Shown here: one piece after another, positions 33,818 through 44,193 of the stretch
Numbering within the stretch: the first letter of the stretch is position 1
Layout: the number at the start of each line of letters is the position of its first letter
Assembly: GCA_907164885.2 (NCBI GenBank)
Contig: OU015495.1
Coordinates: forward strand, 5,677,772 to 5,741,771
Direction of reading: 5' to 3'
DNA: 64,000 bases
Source of the DNA: Dolomedes plantarius
Taxonomy: Eukaryota > Arthropoda > Arachnida > Araneae > Dolomedidae
Made by a program: the position numbers and the translations under genes
The notes under the pieces: generated by a model
Seen by the model: only the letters and a program-made list of their open reading frames with translations
The model's database searches: none
Told to the model about the DNA's origin: nothing

Positions 33818-34888
33818 CTATCGCGGAATTTCTACAAGTTCTAACTCGTTTAAATTGTTTTTGAAGTTGTCCCAACTAGTTTCTAAAGGTGACGGTAAAG
33901 GTTCATCCCAATCTAACTTTTCTTTCCATAACATTTGGATCAGAATTTTGCCAGCTATCGTTACTGGTGTAAGCCATCCCAAAGGATCGAATAATTGTGA
34001 TAGCATTGATAAAACAGTTCGTTTAGAATTGTATGCATATTTACCATTAATTGACACCTTAAACAAAAATACATCTTTCCTAGGGTCCCATTGTATGCCT
34101 AATGTTTTAATTGTATTGTCGGATTGAACCTGATATTGATTTAGGTCTAACAAATCATCGCTCAAATTTTGTAACACTTGTGGTTCATTCGAAGACCACT
34201 TTCTTAGTTCAAAACCACCCCTCTTTAATAATGCATTAATTTCTACCTGTAATTAAATAGCCTGCTCAATGGTGTCTGCGCCTGAAAGTAGATCGTCTAC
34301 GTAAAAATCCTTGTTAACCGCCGTTGCTGCTAATTGAAAATCATGCCCTTCGTCGTGTACTAATTGTTGAAGGCATTTGGTGGCTAGGAACGGTGCACAT
34401 GCAGTTCCGTATGTTACTGTAAGCAGCCGGTAGGTACTGATTGGTTCCGAGGGAGAATTTCTCCAAAGTATTCGCTGAAAGTTTGTATCGTTAGAAGAAA
34501 CTTTTACCTGCCTGTACATTTTTACAATGTCTGCCTTAAGGGCGATTTTCCTTTCCCTGAATCTCAATATGAGATTAAAAAGATCATCCTGAATGGTTGG
34601 TCCATTTAACAAATTATCATTTAATGAGACATCGTTCGTAGTTTTTGCAGACGCGTCAAATACCACGCGGAATTTAAGATCCGACTCATTTTTTATGCAA
34701 TGGTGAGGTATGTAATACATAGATTCGACGGTAGCATTTAACTCGTTTTCAGGAACTATTTCCATGTGACCTAATGTTAAGTAATCACTCATAAATTTAG
34801 AATAACTCTGCATTAATATTGGATGCCGTGCAATTTTACGTTCAATTTGTTGCAAGCGTTTAATTGCCATTTTCCCTTGACTCCCCAA
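33818..34888 (-). pseudogene. BEL reverse transcriptase part
   Basis: RT domain with FRVVFDASAKTTNDVSL, ALKADIVKMYRQVKV (first catalytic Asp) and KDFYVDDLLSG (YVDD box intact). An in-frame TAA at 34253-34255 follows DTIEQAI, after which the same frame continues as LQVEINALLKRGGFEL. QLFDPLGWLTPVTI is the family-typical connection region. A TAG at 33818-33820 after VEIPR again lies in the same frame as the RNase H that follows. Entry from the upstream frame requires a one-base change near 34870, in a run of four A. Confidence 0.9.
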
Positions 34889-36107
34889 GAGGTTTAGCGG
34901 TTTCCTTAAATGGTAGGTTTACAATGTAACGGCCAGAATTATCTCTGGAATGTGTGATCTGAAAATGTTTATCGCATTTGATTTCTTCTTTAGTCCACTT
35001 ACTAGCATTAGGAATTTCTTCGACTTGCCAGAATTTCTGCAAGGAAGAGTCGATATCAGAACTACTATGATGTACATGAACAACACGTTGCTTCAATTTA
35101 CAAGGTGTGGCTTTCCCAAAGATAACCCACCCAAAAATTGTTTCATGTGCTGCAATTGACTCGTGAGGTACAATTTTGATACAATTACCGACAAAAATAT
35201 CTGAACAACAATCCGCACCAAGAAGTATATCTATGCTACCTGATAGGTGATAATTCGGATCTGCTAATTTTACTGAATTAAAACAATCCAATGTATTTGT
35301 ATCCACAGAACTTTGCGGTAGTTCACCTGTAACCTTTTTTAAAATATGTAATTCGCATTGTACCGATTTTTTGCTGTAGCATGAAACTAAATTTACAATT
35401 ACACTGCCGTTAGTAGTTGCCGTTTCTTTTCCGGACACACCAGAAATGCGTAACTTAACAGATTTTCTATTCAATTTCAATTTTTGAGCACAATTTTCGC
35501 TTATAAATGAAGACTGTGATGCACTGTCAATTAAAACCCGACAATTTTGATAATTACCGCTAGCATCGATAACATTAACTATGGCCGTGGGTAAAAGAAT
35601 TTGACTATTTTCACGTTGAGCGCAATGTGTTGATATCACCGGATCAACTTCTGGTTCCGATCTACCGTTGACCGTTGTGTTTGGATTTTTATTGATGTGT
35701 AATAGCGTATTATGTCTTAAGTTGCATATTTTACATCCACTACTAGCACAGCCGGACGCGCGATGACCCATTCGTAAACAATTGCTACATAATTTATTCT
35801 TCGCAATAAACTCTTTTTTGTTGTTAAATGAAAGTTTAATAAAATCATCACATTTACATATAGGATGTTGCCCTTTACAGCAAAAACATGCATGAGAAAC
35901 AGTTAAATGCGCTGACACGTTGTTATTTTTACTGAAAAATTTACTTTTGTTTTCATTAAACGAACCTCGTTTGTTTACATTAATCAACGCCAACGCGGAA
36001 GCGCGCTGTTCGAGAAAAACCTTGAAATCAGCAAATGTTCGTAATGAACGATCTTTATGTGATAGATGCCACTCCTTTAAAGTCTCAGAGTCTAGTTTCT
36101 TCTGCAA
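34860..36107 (-). pseudogene. BEL Gag zinc-knuckle and protease part
   Basis: Contains Cys/His knuckles (CFCCKGQHPICKCDDF, CSNCLRMGHRASGC, CKICNLRHNTLLH) for RNA packaging, then a retropepsin-like domain with VLIDSASQSSFIS holding the catalytic Asp, and GSIDILLGADCCSDIF and FGWVIFGK downstream. It continues in the same frame as the Gag part at 36141-36584 apart from a TGA at 36141-36143. The frame ends at 34860 because of an extra A near 34870; RT follows in another frame. Confidence 0.88.
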
Positions 36108-36140
36108 GAAATATACCAGAATAATGTCCCAGTGTTGAAT

Positions 36141-36842
36141 TCAATGTTGGTTCAATACTTCTAAAATGTCTAAGCATTGATTCGTAACGTCTAACATTCT
36201 ACGCAAACCTTGTGCATTTTCGATTTGTAATGCTGGCTGCGAAAACAATTTATCTAGTGTCGAATAGATTATTTCACCCACATTTTCGAAACGTTCACAT
36301 ATCAATTTCCACGCTTTAGTATAGTTAGCATCCGAAATTTGAATATTCTGAATTATTGTCGATGCTTCCCCTTTTAACGATAATTTTAAGTATTGCAATT
36401 TTTGCACATTACTTAGGGAAGAATTATCATGAACGGTTGACACAAATATATCCCGAAAAGAAATCCAATCTGTAAAATTACCTGCAAATGAGGGCAAATC
36501 TAATCGCGGCAATTTAATATTACAATGTACATTATTTCTACTACTACTTTCGATTTCAACCGATTTATTTTCTTCTTTAAACATATGCGCTATGTTTATT
36601 TTTAACGTATCTATTTTTTCCGCGATTGTATTAAACTCATTTTCGTTCTATTCAATGCATTTCTCCTTACATGCACACATAATTTCATCATGTATATTTA
36701 ACAGTTCTGCCCACAACTCGTTGGCTTGTGTGGCATAGATTTGAATCGTGACGTCATCGTAAGACGTTAGTTTTTCAATACTATTAGTAAGTCGGGTACA
36801 CTTACCCTTGATCGCTGATCTTTTTCGTACGAGTAAATCCAT
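36141..36842 (-). pseudogene. BEL Gag N-terminal part
   Basis: I place the start at ATG 36842 (MDLLVRKRSAIKGKCTRL) because that is the usual BEL Gag beginning; the ATG at 36902 lies in the LTR. LPSFAGNFTDWISFRDIF and LSLKGEASTIIQNI belong to the DUF1759-like Gag domain. An in-frame TAG at 36648-36650 and the TGA at 36141-36143 are nonsense mutations, because homology continues in the same frame past both. Function would be particle assembly. Confidence 0.87.
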
Positions 36843-36865
36843 TTCGAATATATGATTAGACTGAA

Positions 36866-36891
36866 GATTCGATTCCCGGGTTTCGGCACCA
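36866..36891 (-). promoter_or_regulatory. Primer-binding site of degenerate BEL element
   Basis: The minus strand reads TGGTGCCGAAACCCGGGAAT then CGAATC, starting directly at the LTR edge. The plus strand looks like a tRNA 3' region: T-loop TTCGATT, a stem, then GGCACCA. The complementarity to a tRNA would therefore extend about 26 bases. I cannot name the tRNA with certainty. Confidence 0.75.
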
Positions 36892-37054
36892 TGGAAGCAC
36901 ACGAGACGAGACGAGAATTGAAGACACGATTATGCTTTTTTAAACAATTTATTGCAGTGGTTGGGGAGATGCTTCTCCGTCCAACGCTGATGAGCGACTG
37001 ACTCAAAAACGGTCTGCATTGCGCAGATTGAATCAAAACAACATGTAGCGATGA
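36892..37054 (-). repeat. 5' LTR of degenerate BEL element
   Basis: Partner of 31434-31597; the CCTGT duplication follows at 37055-37059. Confidence 0.9.
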
Positions 37055-37066
37055 CCTGTTGTGTGA

Positions 37067-37178
37067 TGAGTCATTCACTATTGAAACAGTTTTGGTTTAG
37101 TTTTGATTTGGTTTAGTTTTGATTTAGTTTAGTTTTGTTTTGTTGTTTACTGCTCTTTAAGTACAGTTTTCAGCAATG
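37067..37178. repeat. Right half of duplication flanking the BEL element
   Basis: TGAGTCATTCACT to TTTTCAGCAATGC resembles 31261-31430. Between them lies a TTTAGTTTTGATT-type tandem run. Confidence 0.55.
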
Positions 37179-37332
37179 CTCGATGAAAATGATGAATCAC
37201 CTCTTGAAACGCTGACATTCATCATTCCGTCATTTTTGACGGGGGTTATATACGAGTGTTAAAGATTGAGATTTCCGCTTCGTGCTGATTGTTAATTTTG
37301 AATTACACAATTAGTTTGATAGTCATGCTAAT

Positions 37333-37572
37333 GTGCCGATCATCATAATGGTTGATTTTAATATAGACGCAAAACGCACCGAAAAGGCATTCAATTTCCT
37401 GAAACATCACTTTAATTTAGATATGGTTCCGTCCAACTATCCGAGTAACTCATTTATTGACTTGACATTTACACGACACATCATCCCCGATTTTCTGACA
37501 TATGTAACTTATTTTTCTTACCATCGACCTATTCTGCATAGGGTTATCACTCAACTTTCTCTTCGTAGGTAG
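37333..37572 (+). pseudogene. Endonuclease/exonuclease/phosphatase-domain fragment
   Basis: The reading frame gives PIIIMVDFNIDAKRTEKA, then NYPSNSFIDLTFTR and FLTYVTYFSYHRPIL. The DFN and the closing SYHRP are the Asp-Asn and His motifs of EEP nucleases found in LINEs and some Helitrons. Upstream in the same frame a stop precedes SHANVPII. The catalytic N-terminal Glu region is absent, so this is a fragment. It lies just outside the BEL element, and its parent element is unknown. Confidence 0.6.
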
Positions 37573-38890
37573 GAATTTTACTTTTAAAAAAAGAGGTAAG
37601 CAACGATAAATAATCCTATGTTAATAACCCCCGGTAGTTTCGTTAGAAAAGACTACCTGAAATTTTTTTTTGGCATTATAGAAAGTAAATATGTAACTAA
37701 AACCTACTGTTAGTCGATTTTGAAAATGGTTTGTCAAAATTTGCTTATTTCTTTTTTCTGTTATTTTGTTAACATTTTCCTGATTTAAAAAAAAAATTCT
37801 ACTACCAAATAATTTTCATTCGGGTCGGATGATATTTTATTTAAAGAAAGCGGGCCACGGTTGAAAAAAGTTTTCGCACCACTGCTCTGTATAAAACACT
37901 CATCCTGAATATAGAAAATTGAGCTAAAATATTAAATTATTTTTGGCATAAAATTCAATTATTTAATTTCATTAAAATTATTTCATTATTCTTTTTTTAA
38001 TGGCAATGTATACAGCGTTACATATGAGCTAAATTGATATGTTGTCCCGGGGAGAGAGATTCAGCCAAGACAGCATTTTTTGCAGCAGTTTTCAGTCAGG
38101 AGTTATATGTAGTTTCAACATAAAACCCAAAAACAATATTTTAGAAAGAAAGCATATTTAAATCGAACTGAAAATAAATTTCTTTAGGATGTAAATACAC
38201 CAACAAGAGATGTGTTAGAACAACATTTAAGTCTGTAGCAATATATCAATACAAAAATCTTCATGGAGAAGTCAAGGTAATAAACAAAATTTTCACGCAG
38301 ATATTGTTTTTGGTAAGAAAAAAATTACATGGTGTTGGTCATATGATATTTCTTTTAAAATATAATTTCAACCAAAGTTTAATGAATAAAATTTCAGATT
38401 TCTTCGAGAAAAATATTTTAAATAACTAAAAAAAAAGAGTTATAAAGCTATGAACTTTTACTACTTTCGTATTATTTAACTGTGGAGTAATATCTTTATC
38501 TGTTTATTTCAGGAAATCACAGACATCCTGTTGAAATTCTGAGGGACAGTTGATGCCCTACCAGCAAAGGTAAGATTCATAAAATAACCATAGCGTAAAC
38601 GGGATGGTCAACTTTTTTTAACAACCTAAAACAACCTGAAATTTAAGATTTAATTTCATGTACTACTCAGGACCTTGGTGTATGTTTTGTCGTTAAGTTA
38701 AACCCAAATATTTACATACTATTACCTTCGCATTACAACACAAGAATTTTCTTTTCGTATAAATGAGTGATGTAATTTTAAAGCTAGCAATCTCCACCAG
38801 GCCTTTTATTAAGTAAAGGACAAAGAACTTTAGTTTAGGCATTTTTGAAGATATAAATCTGAAAGTACCTTTAGGGAAATTCCCACAGAT
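37573..38890. other. Mostly unassigned; possible hAT end near 37840-37890
   Basis: CGGGCCACGGTTGAAAAAAG then TTTTCGCACCACTG resembles the terminal part of hAT elements, but I found no partner end or duplication. The rest is AT-rich without gene signals. Confidence 0.35.
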
Positions 38891-38895
38891 TTTTA

Positions 38896-39312
38896 CCATA
38901 TTTTTATTACTCGCTTTCTTGTGTGTTTGTCCCATACAAATCTTGCAATCGATTTTTAACTAACTCCCCGACTAGCTACACATTTGAAACTTTTAGAATA
39001 TTCAGAACACGATGACAATGCATTTCTTAAATAGTTTTAGCCATCTTTAAGCAGATTTTTTACCATGTTTTTATTATTTTGAGTTAATTTTGTTTTGTAG
39101 ACTGGTGCAGCCATCTGTCGGCCGGAACGGGAACGAAAAATGAAACGCACGTTAACTTCCAATTAACTTCACTTTCTTTCAAGTTGATGGGATAATTCAT
39201 CAAAAAAAATTTTTTTAAGTATTTATTAATACATAGAATTGCCAAGTTTATTATGATTCAACAGAAAATTTAAAAACATGGTATATAAAAAGTTCTTTTT
39301 ATCTTGTAATTA
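38896..39312. repeat. Interspersed repeat R1, copy C
   Basis: Matches 2113-2528 over its length, including GGTATATAAAAAGTTC at the right end. TTTTTACCATGTTTTTATTA inserted at 39056 duplicates the repeat's own beginning. Confidence 0.82.
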
Positions 39313-39955
39313 ATTATTTAGTAAGCCTTTTTTCAAAACATTTTGTTTTTAACTGTTTGAGCTATTATACGGAAATATCCTTATCTGAATTTTGAAAATA
39401 AATATTGAGATTTCTAGTTTTAATCCTACACCACTTAAATATACTCATATGCATGTTTTTGGGTCACGTAATTTCGCGAGATGCACGCCCCCTACAAGGA
39501 TCCCCGAAAGAATGAAAATGGCGTTCAACGTCACGAATGACAGACGTGATCCTCATCCGGATTATATCTATGCCTTTGCATGCTATGCATCTATGCCTTT
39601 GTGTGTGTAATATGAAGTATACAGATAAACGTTGGGATTTTCTACACTGTTCGTGATCACTGGCAAAGGGGGAAAAAAACCGTACCACTTTTTAGGTCAG
39701 TGGTTCCCAAGCAGTGGTCCGCGAGAGCCTTGCGAGTGGTCCGGCACCGCATATAAAAAAGTTGTGAAATAAATTTTTGAAAGCCATATTCATTGAAATA
39801 GATGGCGCCAAATATATCCGATGACTATCATGTGTTGAATTAAAATTTCTTAAAAGTTTAACATAAATATTTTATTATTAGAATATGATACGTTAGAATG
39901 TGAGTACGTTAATCCTGTTTCCCTTTTGCTTGAGAGATAATTTAAACCTTCATAC

Positions 39956-40545
39956 TAGGGATGCGACATCGATGTCGATGTTTTCGAAACATCGATGTTT
40001 TGATAAAAGCATCGATGTTCTAAACATCGATTTATTGAAGTCTATTTTTTTTAAACATCTATGTTTTGTACTCGATGTTTTACGTTGTCTTGATGGGTTT
40101 TTTTAATCGAAAAGAACCACGTAGCATAATTTTCACACTCAGTAAATATAAGTTTGAATTCTGAAAAGGACGAATACGAAAGGGGGAACGATCCCCTAGC
40201 AACGAGACAAAAGGCAATTAACAACCAATGAACCAATCAGAGCGCTTGGAATGTTCTCGACACTCCAGAACCTTCCATGGGGCTTTATTTTATAAATAAT
40301 ATAAACACGAGAGCGGCCATTTAAGTTTTTGCGTTGTTCTGGTTTTATATAAGTTAACACTAATTAATATTAAGATGCCTCCTAAAAGTACCGTTACTAA
40401 ACTGGTTTTAAAGAAGCGATGTTCAAAAACATCGAGTTTAAAAACATCGATGGTTTTTGGGCGATGTTTTATTAGCATGAATGTTTTAATATTGAATATC
40501 GATGTTTCAAAACATCGAAGTTTTGATGCCGATGTCGCATTCCTA
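39956..40545 (+). mobile_element. Inner hAT-like element with dense CATCGATG motifs
   Basis: Ends TAGGGATGCGACATCG and CGATGTCGCATTCCTA. The flanks CTTCATAC and CCCCATAC agree at six of eight bases. Both subterminal zones (39966-40090 and 40418-40538) carry repeated AAACATCGATG-like motifs in both orientations, as expected for transposase-binding sites. In the middle, a TATA-like TTTATATAAG at 40344 precedes an ATG at 40375, so an internal deletion apparently kept the promoter and gene start but removed the transposase. Confidence 0.78.
40375..40417 (+). pseudogene. First codons of a deleted hAT transposase gene
   Basis: MPPKSTVTKLVLKKR begins 30 bp after a TATA-like box, in a good start context (AAGATGCC). 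The open frame then runs into subterminal CATCGATG repeats and loses any protein-like character. I read this as the stub of an N-terminus left after internal deletion. The link to hAT is by context only. Confidence 0.45.
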
Positions 40546-40728
40546 CCCCATACCCCCTCCCCGGAAGTTTACCCCTCAAGTCGGTGAGGGGGGGGGCGCA
40601 CGTGATCCAATTTCTGGCTTAGTGGTCCGCAGACTTCTACGGATTGGGAACCACTAGTTTAGGTGTTACAATATAGTAAGGTTAGATTACTTAATATTAC
40701 AAGCAACGTTGTAATATTTTTTTATTGT

Positions 40729-40934
40729 TGTTATATGTCGGAAATATTTCTTTAGAGCAACGAGTAAAAACGACTTGATTTCCTTTAAAACACTTTAATG
40801 GACGAACGCACACAACACCACACAGCAACTGACATTCTGAAGAGCTAACTAACTAACTAAAAGTTACAGTTACATTATATGCTTCCGGCGCGCGTTAGAA
40901 GCGCCGTCTAGTGAGGAGGTAGGATGACGCAACA
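40729..40934 (-). repeat. 3' LTR of young BEL element
   Basis: Plus strand TGTTATATGTCGG to GACGCAACA; minus strand starts TGTTGCGTC and ends in ATAACA. Identical to 46307-46512 by eye. It contains an AACTAACTAACT run. Confidence 0.95.
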
Positions 40935-40946
40935 TCCTCCACCCGC
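40935..40946 (-). promoter_or_regulatory. Polypurine tract
   Basis: GCGGGTGGAGGA on the minus strand, directly before the 3' LTR, the expected primer for plus-strand synthesis. Confidence 0.8.
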
Positions 40947-41031
40947 AAAAGTGTAACTTTAACATAACACACGTTTTGAAAGGCATACATAATCAAGAAG
41001 CAGGAAAAGAAAATTGTTCAAAATGAAAATT

Positions 41032-44000
41032 TTAAGTTTTAGGTTGCACAACAACTCTTCCACTTCTGGTTGTTATTGGAGCATTTCTCATAATTTCAGC
41101 AATTTTACCGGAAGTCTCCAATCGGTACAACCGTTGAAATGGTCGTATCATTTCACCACTTAGCGTTTTGACCCTCGCAACACGGGAAACACCATCACGT
41201 CCCTTGAAAATTTCAACAATTTTAGCCAAAGGCCAATCAACGCGTTTTTTATTATCTGAACCAATTAAAACTATATCGCCAACAACAAGCGGAGTTTGAA
41301 CAAGATTGCCTGACTGTTTGAGAACGGAGATATATTCCTTATAAAACCGCGCTTTGAGCTTATGCTTTATTGCATGAAGGTGTTTCGCCCTCCTTCGAAG
41401 GTTTTGTAGGTCGTTTTGATCTAAATCTTCGACACACACTTCAATCTGATCTTGTAAAAATAATGATGGTGTGAGAGGCACTAGATCAGATGGTTCCTCG
41501 GAGAGGTAAGTAAGTGGTCTGCTGTTCAGCAAAGCCTCACATTCACACACAACGGTGTGAAGTTCATCGTAATTAAGGCACGCTTTTCCCAAATTGCGTC
41601 TCAGCAATTCTTTGAGCATTCTGACTACCCTTTCCCACCAACCACCCCACCAGGCGGCGGAGGGTGGGTTAAAGTGCCAGGTAATTCGTTTTAAATCAGA
41701 ATGTGCAACAATAGCGCTCCAATCGACGTTCCGGAGCTCGTTGTTTGAGCCGATGAAGTTCGTTCCATTATCCGAGTAAATTGTTTTCACTCGGCCACGA
41801 CGAGAGATAAAACGCCTCAAAGCGAGCAGAAAACTTTGCGTTGAGACATCCGTAACAAGTTCGAAATGAACTGCTCGGTAAACCGCGCAAGTGAAAATTG
41901 CGATCCACACCTTTCGACGATCTCTAAGGACTAGTGGACCGGCTAGGTCCACACCAGTTGTTTCGAAAACCGCAGACATTCGGACGCGATCTTCGGGTAG
42001 GGGAGCGCACATTGTCGTAGAAGACCTGGTTTTGAACTTTTGGCAAACAACACACTTGGACACAATAGACCTCACGGTCTTCCTTGATCGCAAAATCCAA
42101 TACTTTTCACGTAGGATCATCACAAGCGTTTGCACACCCGCATGGCTGTGAATTCGATGTCGTTCCTCGACGAGACGAAAAACAAGTTCATGCTTATCAG
42201 GCAGCAAGATTGGTCGCCTGAAAAAGTCGTCATCATCGGAAGAGATCAGCTTTGTCACAACACGTAGGAGGCCATCAGAATCGGTGTACACAACAAAATT
42301 TGGAGGTATGAGGCGACGGTTCTTACCAAATGTGTCTCTTTGGATGTAAAGAAGAATTTCCAGCTCGGATTTCCTCAACTCCTCTGCGCTTAGGTTACCT
42401 TTTAGTAGTGCATCTTTTTTTTCACTTGCTAATGATTTAGCATTGAAGATGAAACGTTTCACAAGGGCTAAAATTCGAACGATTGAATAAAACCTTGACA
42501 CTCGCCTGGTCCACTCGAAGAAATCAGGCTCGGCAGTACCCAACGAGAGACCTGTCACAACTGTTGGCCTTCTCTCCTTGTCAGCCAGCTCCACAGCATC
42601 TGAGAAATCCGATCTCTTGGTGTCCGGCCAGGAATCGCGGCTTTCCAACCACGAAGGGCCCTCCCACCAGCGAAAACTGAAGAGAGTTTGTGCGCTGCAC
42701 CCCCGTGAAGCGATGTCCGCTGCGTTCATCTGAGATGGAACATAAAACCAATTTTTTTCCGGAGAGTTCGATCGAATCTCTTTTATGCGATTGTGAATAA
42801 AAGTTTTCCAAGGTCCATTATTTTGGATCCAACAAAGGACGACTTTTGAGTCCGTCCAGTAAAAGGTCTGCACGTTGGGAATGTTCAATGAAGTTTTTAC
42901 GTTCAGGACCAGACGAGTCCCGATTACAGCAGCCATTAGTTCCAATTTAGGAATGGTCATTTCAGTTTTGACTTTGGTGATGGGATCCTTCCTAAGAGGA
43001 GCGACGCGTGATTTTGCCTGAACCAACCTAATTTGAACATTATTTTTGCATTCGATTCGCAAAAACACACACGCAGCAAAAGCTTTCCCACTTGCATCGC
43101 TAAACATATGAATAGTGGTGGTTGTTTCATCGATTAACCCCCCAAAGTAACGCGGGATTTGAATTAAATTCAAAAACTCCAAACTTGCGAGCCAATTTTT
43201 GAATTCCTCTACAATTTCCGAGGGCAATCTCTGATCCCAAGATAACTTTTCATTTTTCCAAGCCTTTTGCATCAATAGTTTAGGAATGAGCGTCACGGGG
43301 GCGGTAAAACCAATCGGGTCAAAGATTTTTTGTGCGAGCGACAAAAGTTGTCGTTTTGAACACGTATCGCAAATTTCAGTCGAAACACCTCCAAGATCGC
43401 ACGCGATTACGTCAGAATTTGGATTCCATAAAAGGCCAAGAACAGAACAACTGGGTTTACCAAGGTCTTGTCGTTCTGAAGAATTCACCCAACCCGTGAG
43501 CTCAAAACTTGCTTTTGACATGATGTGACAAGCTGTCGTTTGGAAATGTTGTAATTCCGCCTCATTTTCGACACTTGTCACAACATTGTCGACATATAAC
43601 GAGTCTCGCAGTTTCACTACGACATCATTCTCACCTTCCTTTTCTCTTTCAAGATGATGATAAATTGTTGCCATAAGCAAAAAAGGTGAAGAAGACAAAC
43701 CGAATACAACTCGGCAATGCCTCAATATTTTAATTTCGCGCTTTTCGTAATCCCTCCACCACAGAAATCGAAGACAGTCTCTATCAGTAGGGGACACGCT
43801 TATCTGAAGAAAAGCCTTTGCTATATCAGAAACTACTCCAAATCGACTTTTGCGGAATCTATTGAGAACAGAAGGGATCATTTCAATATAATTTGGACCT
43901 GTAGTTAAACATTGGTTTAAGGAAACTGAATTTTCATCTTTTGAAGAGGCATCAAATACTGGTCGTATCTTAGTTGTTAGGCTAGATTCTTTAAACACAG

Positions 44001-44193
44001 CTCTATGAGGTAAATACCTGCATTTTAGCTCAGAAATATCTTTCCCGTCATTTTTGTCAGGGACCTCTTCTATAATTCCCAACTGTTCCCACTGCTTCAA
44101 AATTTTGTCATAAGATTCAAACTTACCTGAAAAAACAAGTTTAGAGGTCATGGTATGGAGACGTTTTTCTGATTGAAAACGTAAATCAAGCAA
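41032..44193 (-). CDS. BEL/Pao Pol: reverse transcriptase, RNase H, integrase
   Basis: 1053 codons from the first ATG in this frame, but homology begins earlier: KYRGGRYEVNLPWVEGHPEL is encoded just upstream, so the true product is probably one polyprotein with Gag. RT: IRPVFDASSKDENSVSL, VVSDIAKAFLQI (catalytic Asp, about residue 120) and SLYVDNVVTS (about 200; YVDN in place of YVDD, which I recall in some arthropod BEL lineages). RNase H: FSDASGKAFAACVF (about 370), FYWTDSKVVLCWI, NAADIASRG. Integrase: HSHAGVQ and CVVCQKF zinc residues (about 685-720), then TGVDLAGPL, IYSDNGTNFIG and WWERVVRML giving Asp, Asp and Glu. A DUF5641-like tail ends near residue 1030. No internal stop. Confidence 0.95.
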   Translation of the reverse strand: MLDLRFQSEKRLHTMTSKLVFSGKFESYDKILKQWEQLGIIEEVPDKNDGKDISELKCRYLPHRAVFKESSLTTKIRPVFDASSKDENSVSLNQCLTTGPNYIEMIPSVLNRFRKSRFGVVSDIAKAFLQISVSPTDRDCLRFLWWRDYEKREIKILRHCRVVFGLSSSPFLLMATIYHHLEREKEGENDVVVKLRDSLYVDNVVTSVENEAELQHFQTTACHIMSKASFELTGWVNSSERQDLGKPSCSVLGLLWNPNSDVIACDLGGVSTEICDTCSKRQLLSLAQKIFDPIGFTAPVTLIPKLLMQKAWKNEKLSWDQRLPSEIVEEFKNWLASLEFLNLIQIPRYFGGLIDETTTTIHMFSDASGKAFAACVFLRIECKNNVQIRLVQAKSRVAPLRKDPITKVKTEMTIPKLELMAAVIGTRLVLNVKTSLNIPNVQTFYWTDSKVVLCWIQNNGPWKTFIHNRIKEIRSNSPEKNWFYVPSQMNAADIASRGCSAQTLFSFRWWEGPSWLESRDSWPDTKRSDFSDAVELADKERRPTVVTGLSLGTAEPDFFEWTRRVSRFYSIVRILALVKRFIFNAKSLASEKKDALLKGNLSAEELRKSELEILLYIQRDTFGKNRRLIPPNFVVYTDSDGLLRVVTKLISSDDDDFFRRPILLPDKHELVFRLVEERHRIHSHAGVQTLVMILREKYWILRSRKTVRSIVSKCVVCQKFKTRSSTTMCAPLPEDRVRMSAVFETTGVDLAGPLVLRDRRKVWIAIFTCAVYRAVHFELVTDVSTQSFLLALRRFISRRGRVKTIYSDNGTNFIGSNNELRNVDWSAIVAHSDLKRITWHFNPPSAAWWGGWWERVVRMLKELLRRNLGKACLNYDELHTVVCECEALLNSRPLTYLSEEPSDLVPLTPSLFLQDQIEVCVEDLDQNDLQNLRRRAKHLHAIKHKLKARFYKEYISVLKQSGNLVQTPLVVGDIVLIGSDNKKRVDWPLAKIVEIFKGRDGVSRVARVKTLSGEMIRPFQRLYRLETSGKIAEIMRNAPITTRSGRVVVQPKT

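Larger units (their letters stand above)
31434..37054 (-). mobile_element. BEL/Pao LTR retrotransposon, degenerate
   Basis: A 5.6-kb minus-strand element with 163-164-bp LTRs (31434-31597 and 36892-37054) and the 5-bp duplication CCTGT (31429-31433, 37055-37059). A primer-binding site adjoins the right LTR and a purine-rich tract the left one. The LTRs differ at about four positions. The polyprotein gene keeps the Gag, zinc-knuckle, protease, RT, RNase H and integrase order but has at least four nonsense codons and four frame changes. Confidence 0.93.
39698..40656. mobile_element. hAT-type element, outer of a nested pair
   Basis: Ends CAGTGGTTCCCAAGC and ATTGGGAACCACTA. The flanking octamers TTTTAGGT (39690-39697) and GTTTAGGT (40657-40664) agree at seven of eight bases. 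GTGGTCCGCGAGAGCC and TAGTGGTCCGCAGAC are subterminal. It is interrupted by the hAT-like insertion at 39956-40545, leaving about 370 bp of its own sequence and no transposase. Confidence 0.8.

Noticed and set aside
43560..43620. YVDN in the young BEL reverse transcriptase as a disabling mutation
   Set aside because: I recall YVDN in some arthropod BEL lineages, and the rest of the domain is intact, so I do not treat it as damage.
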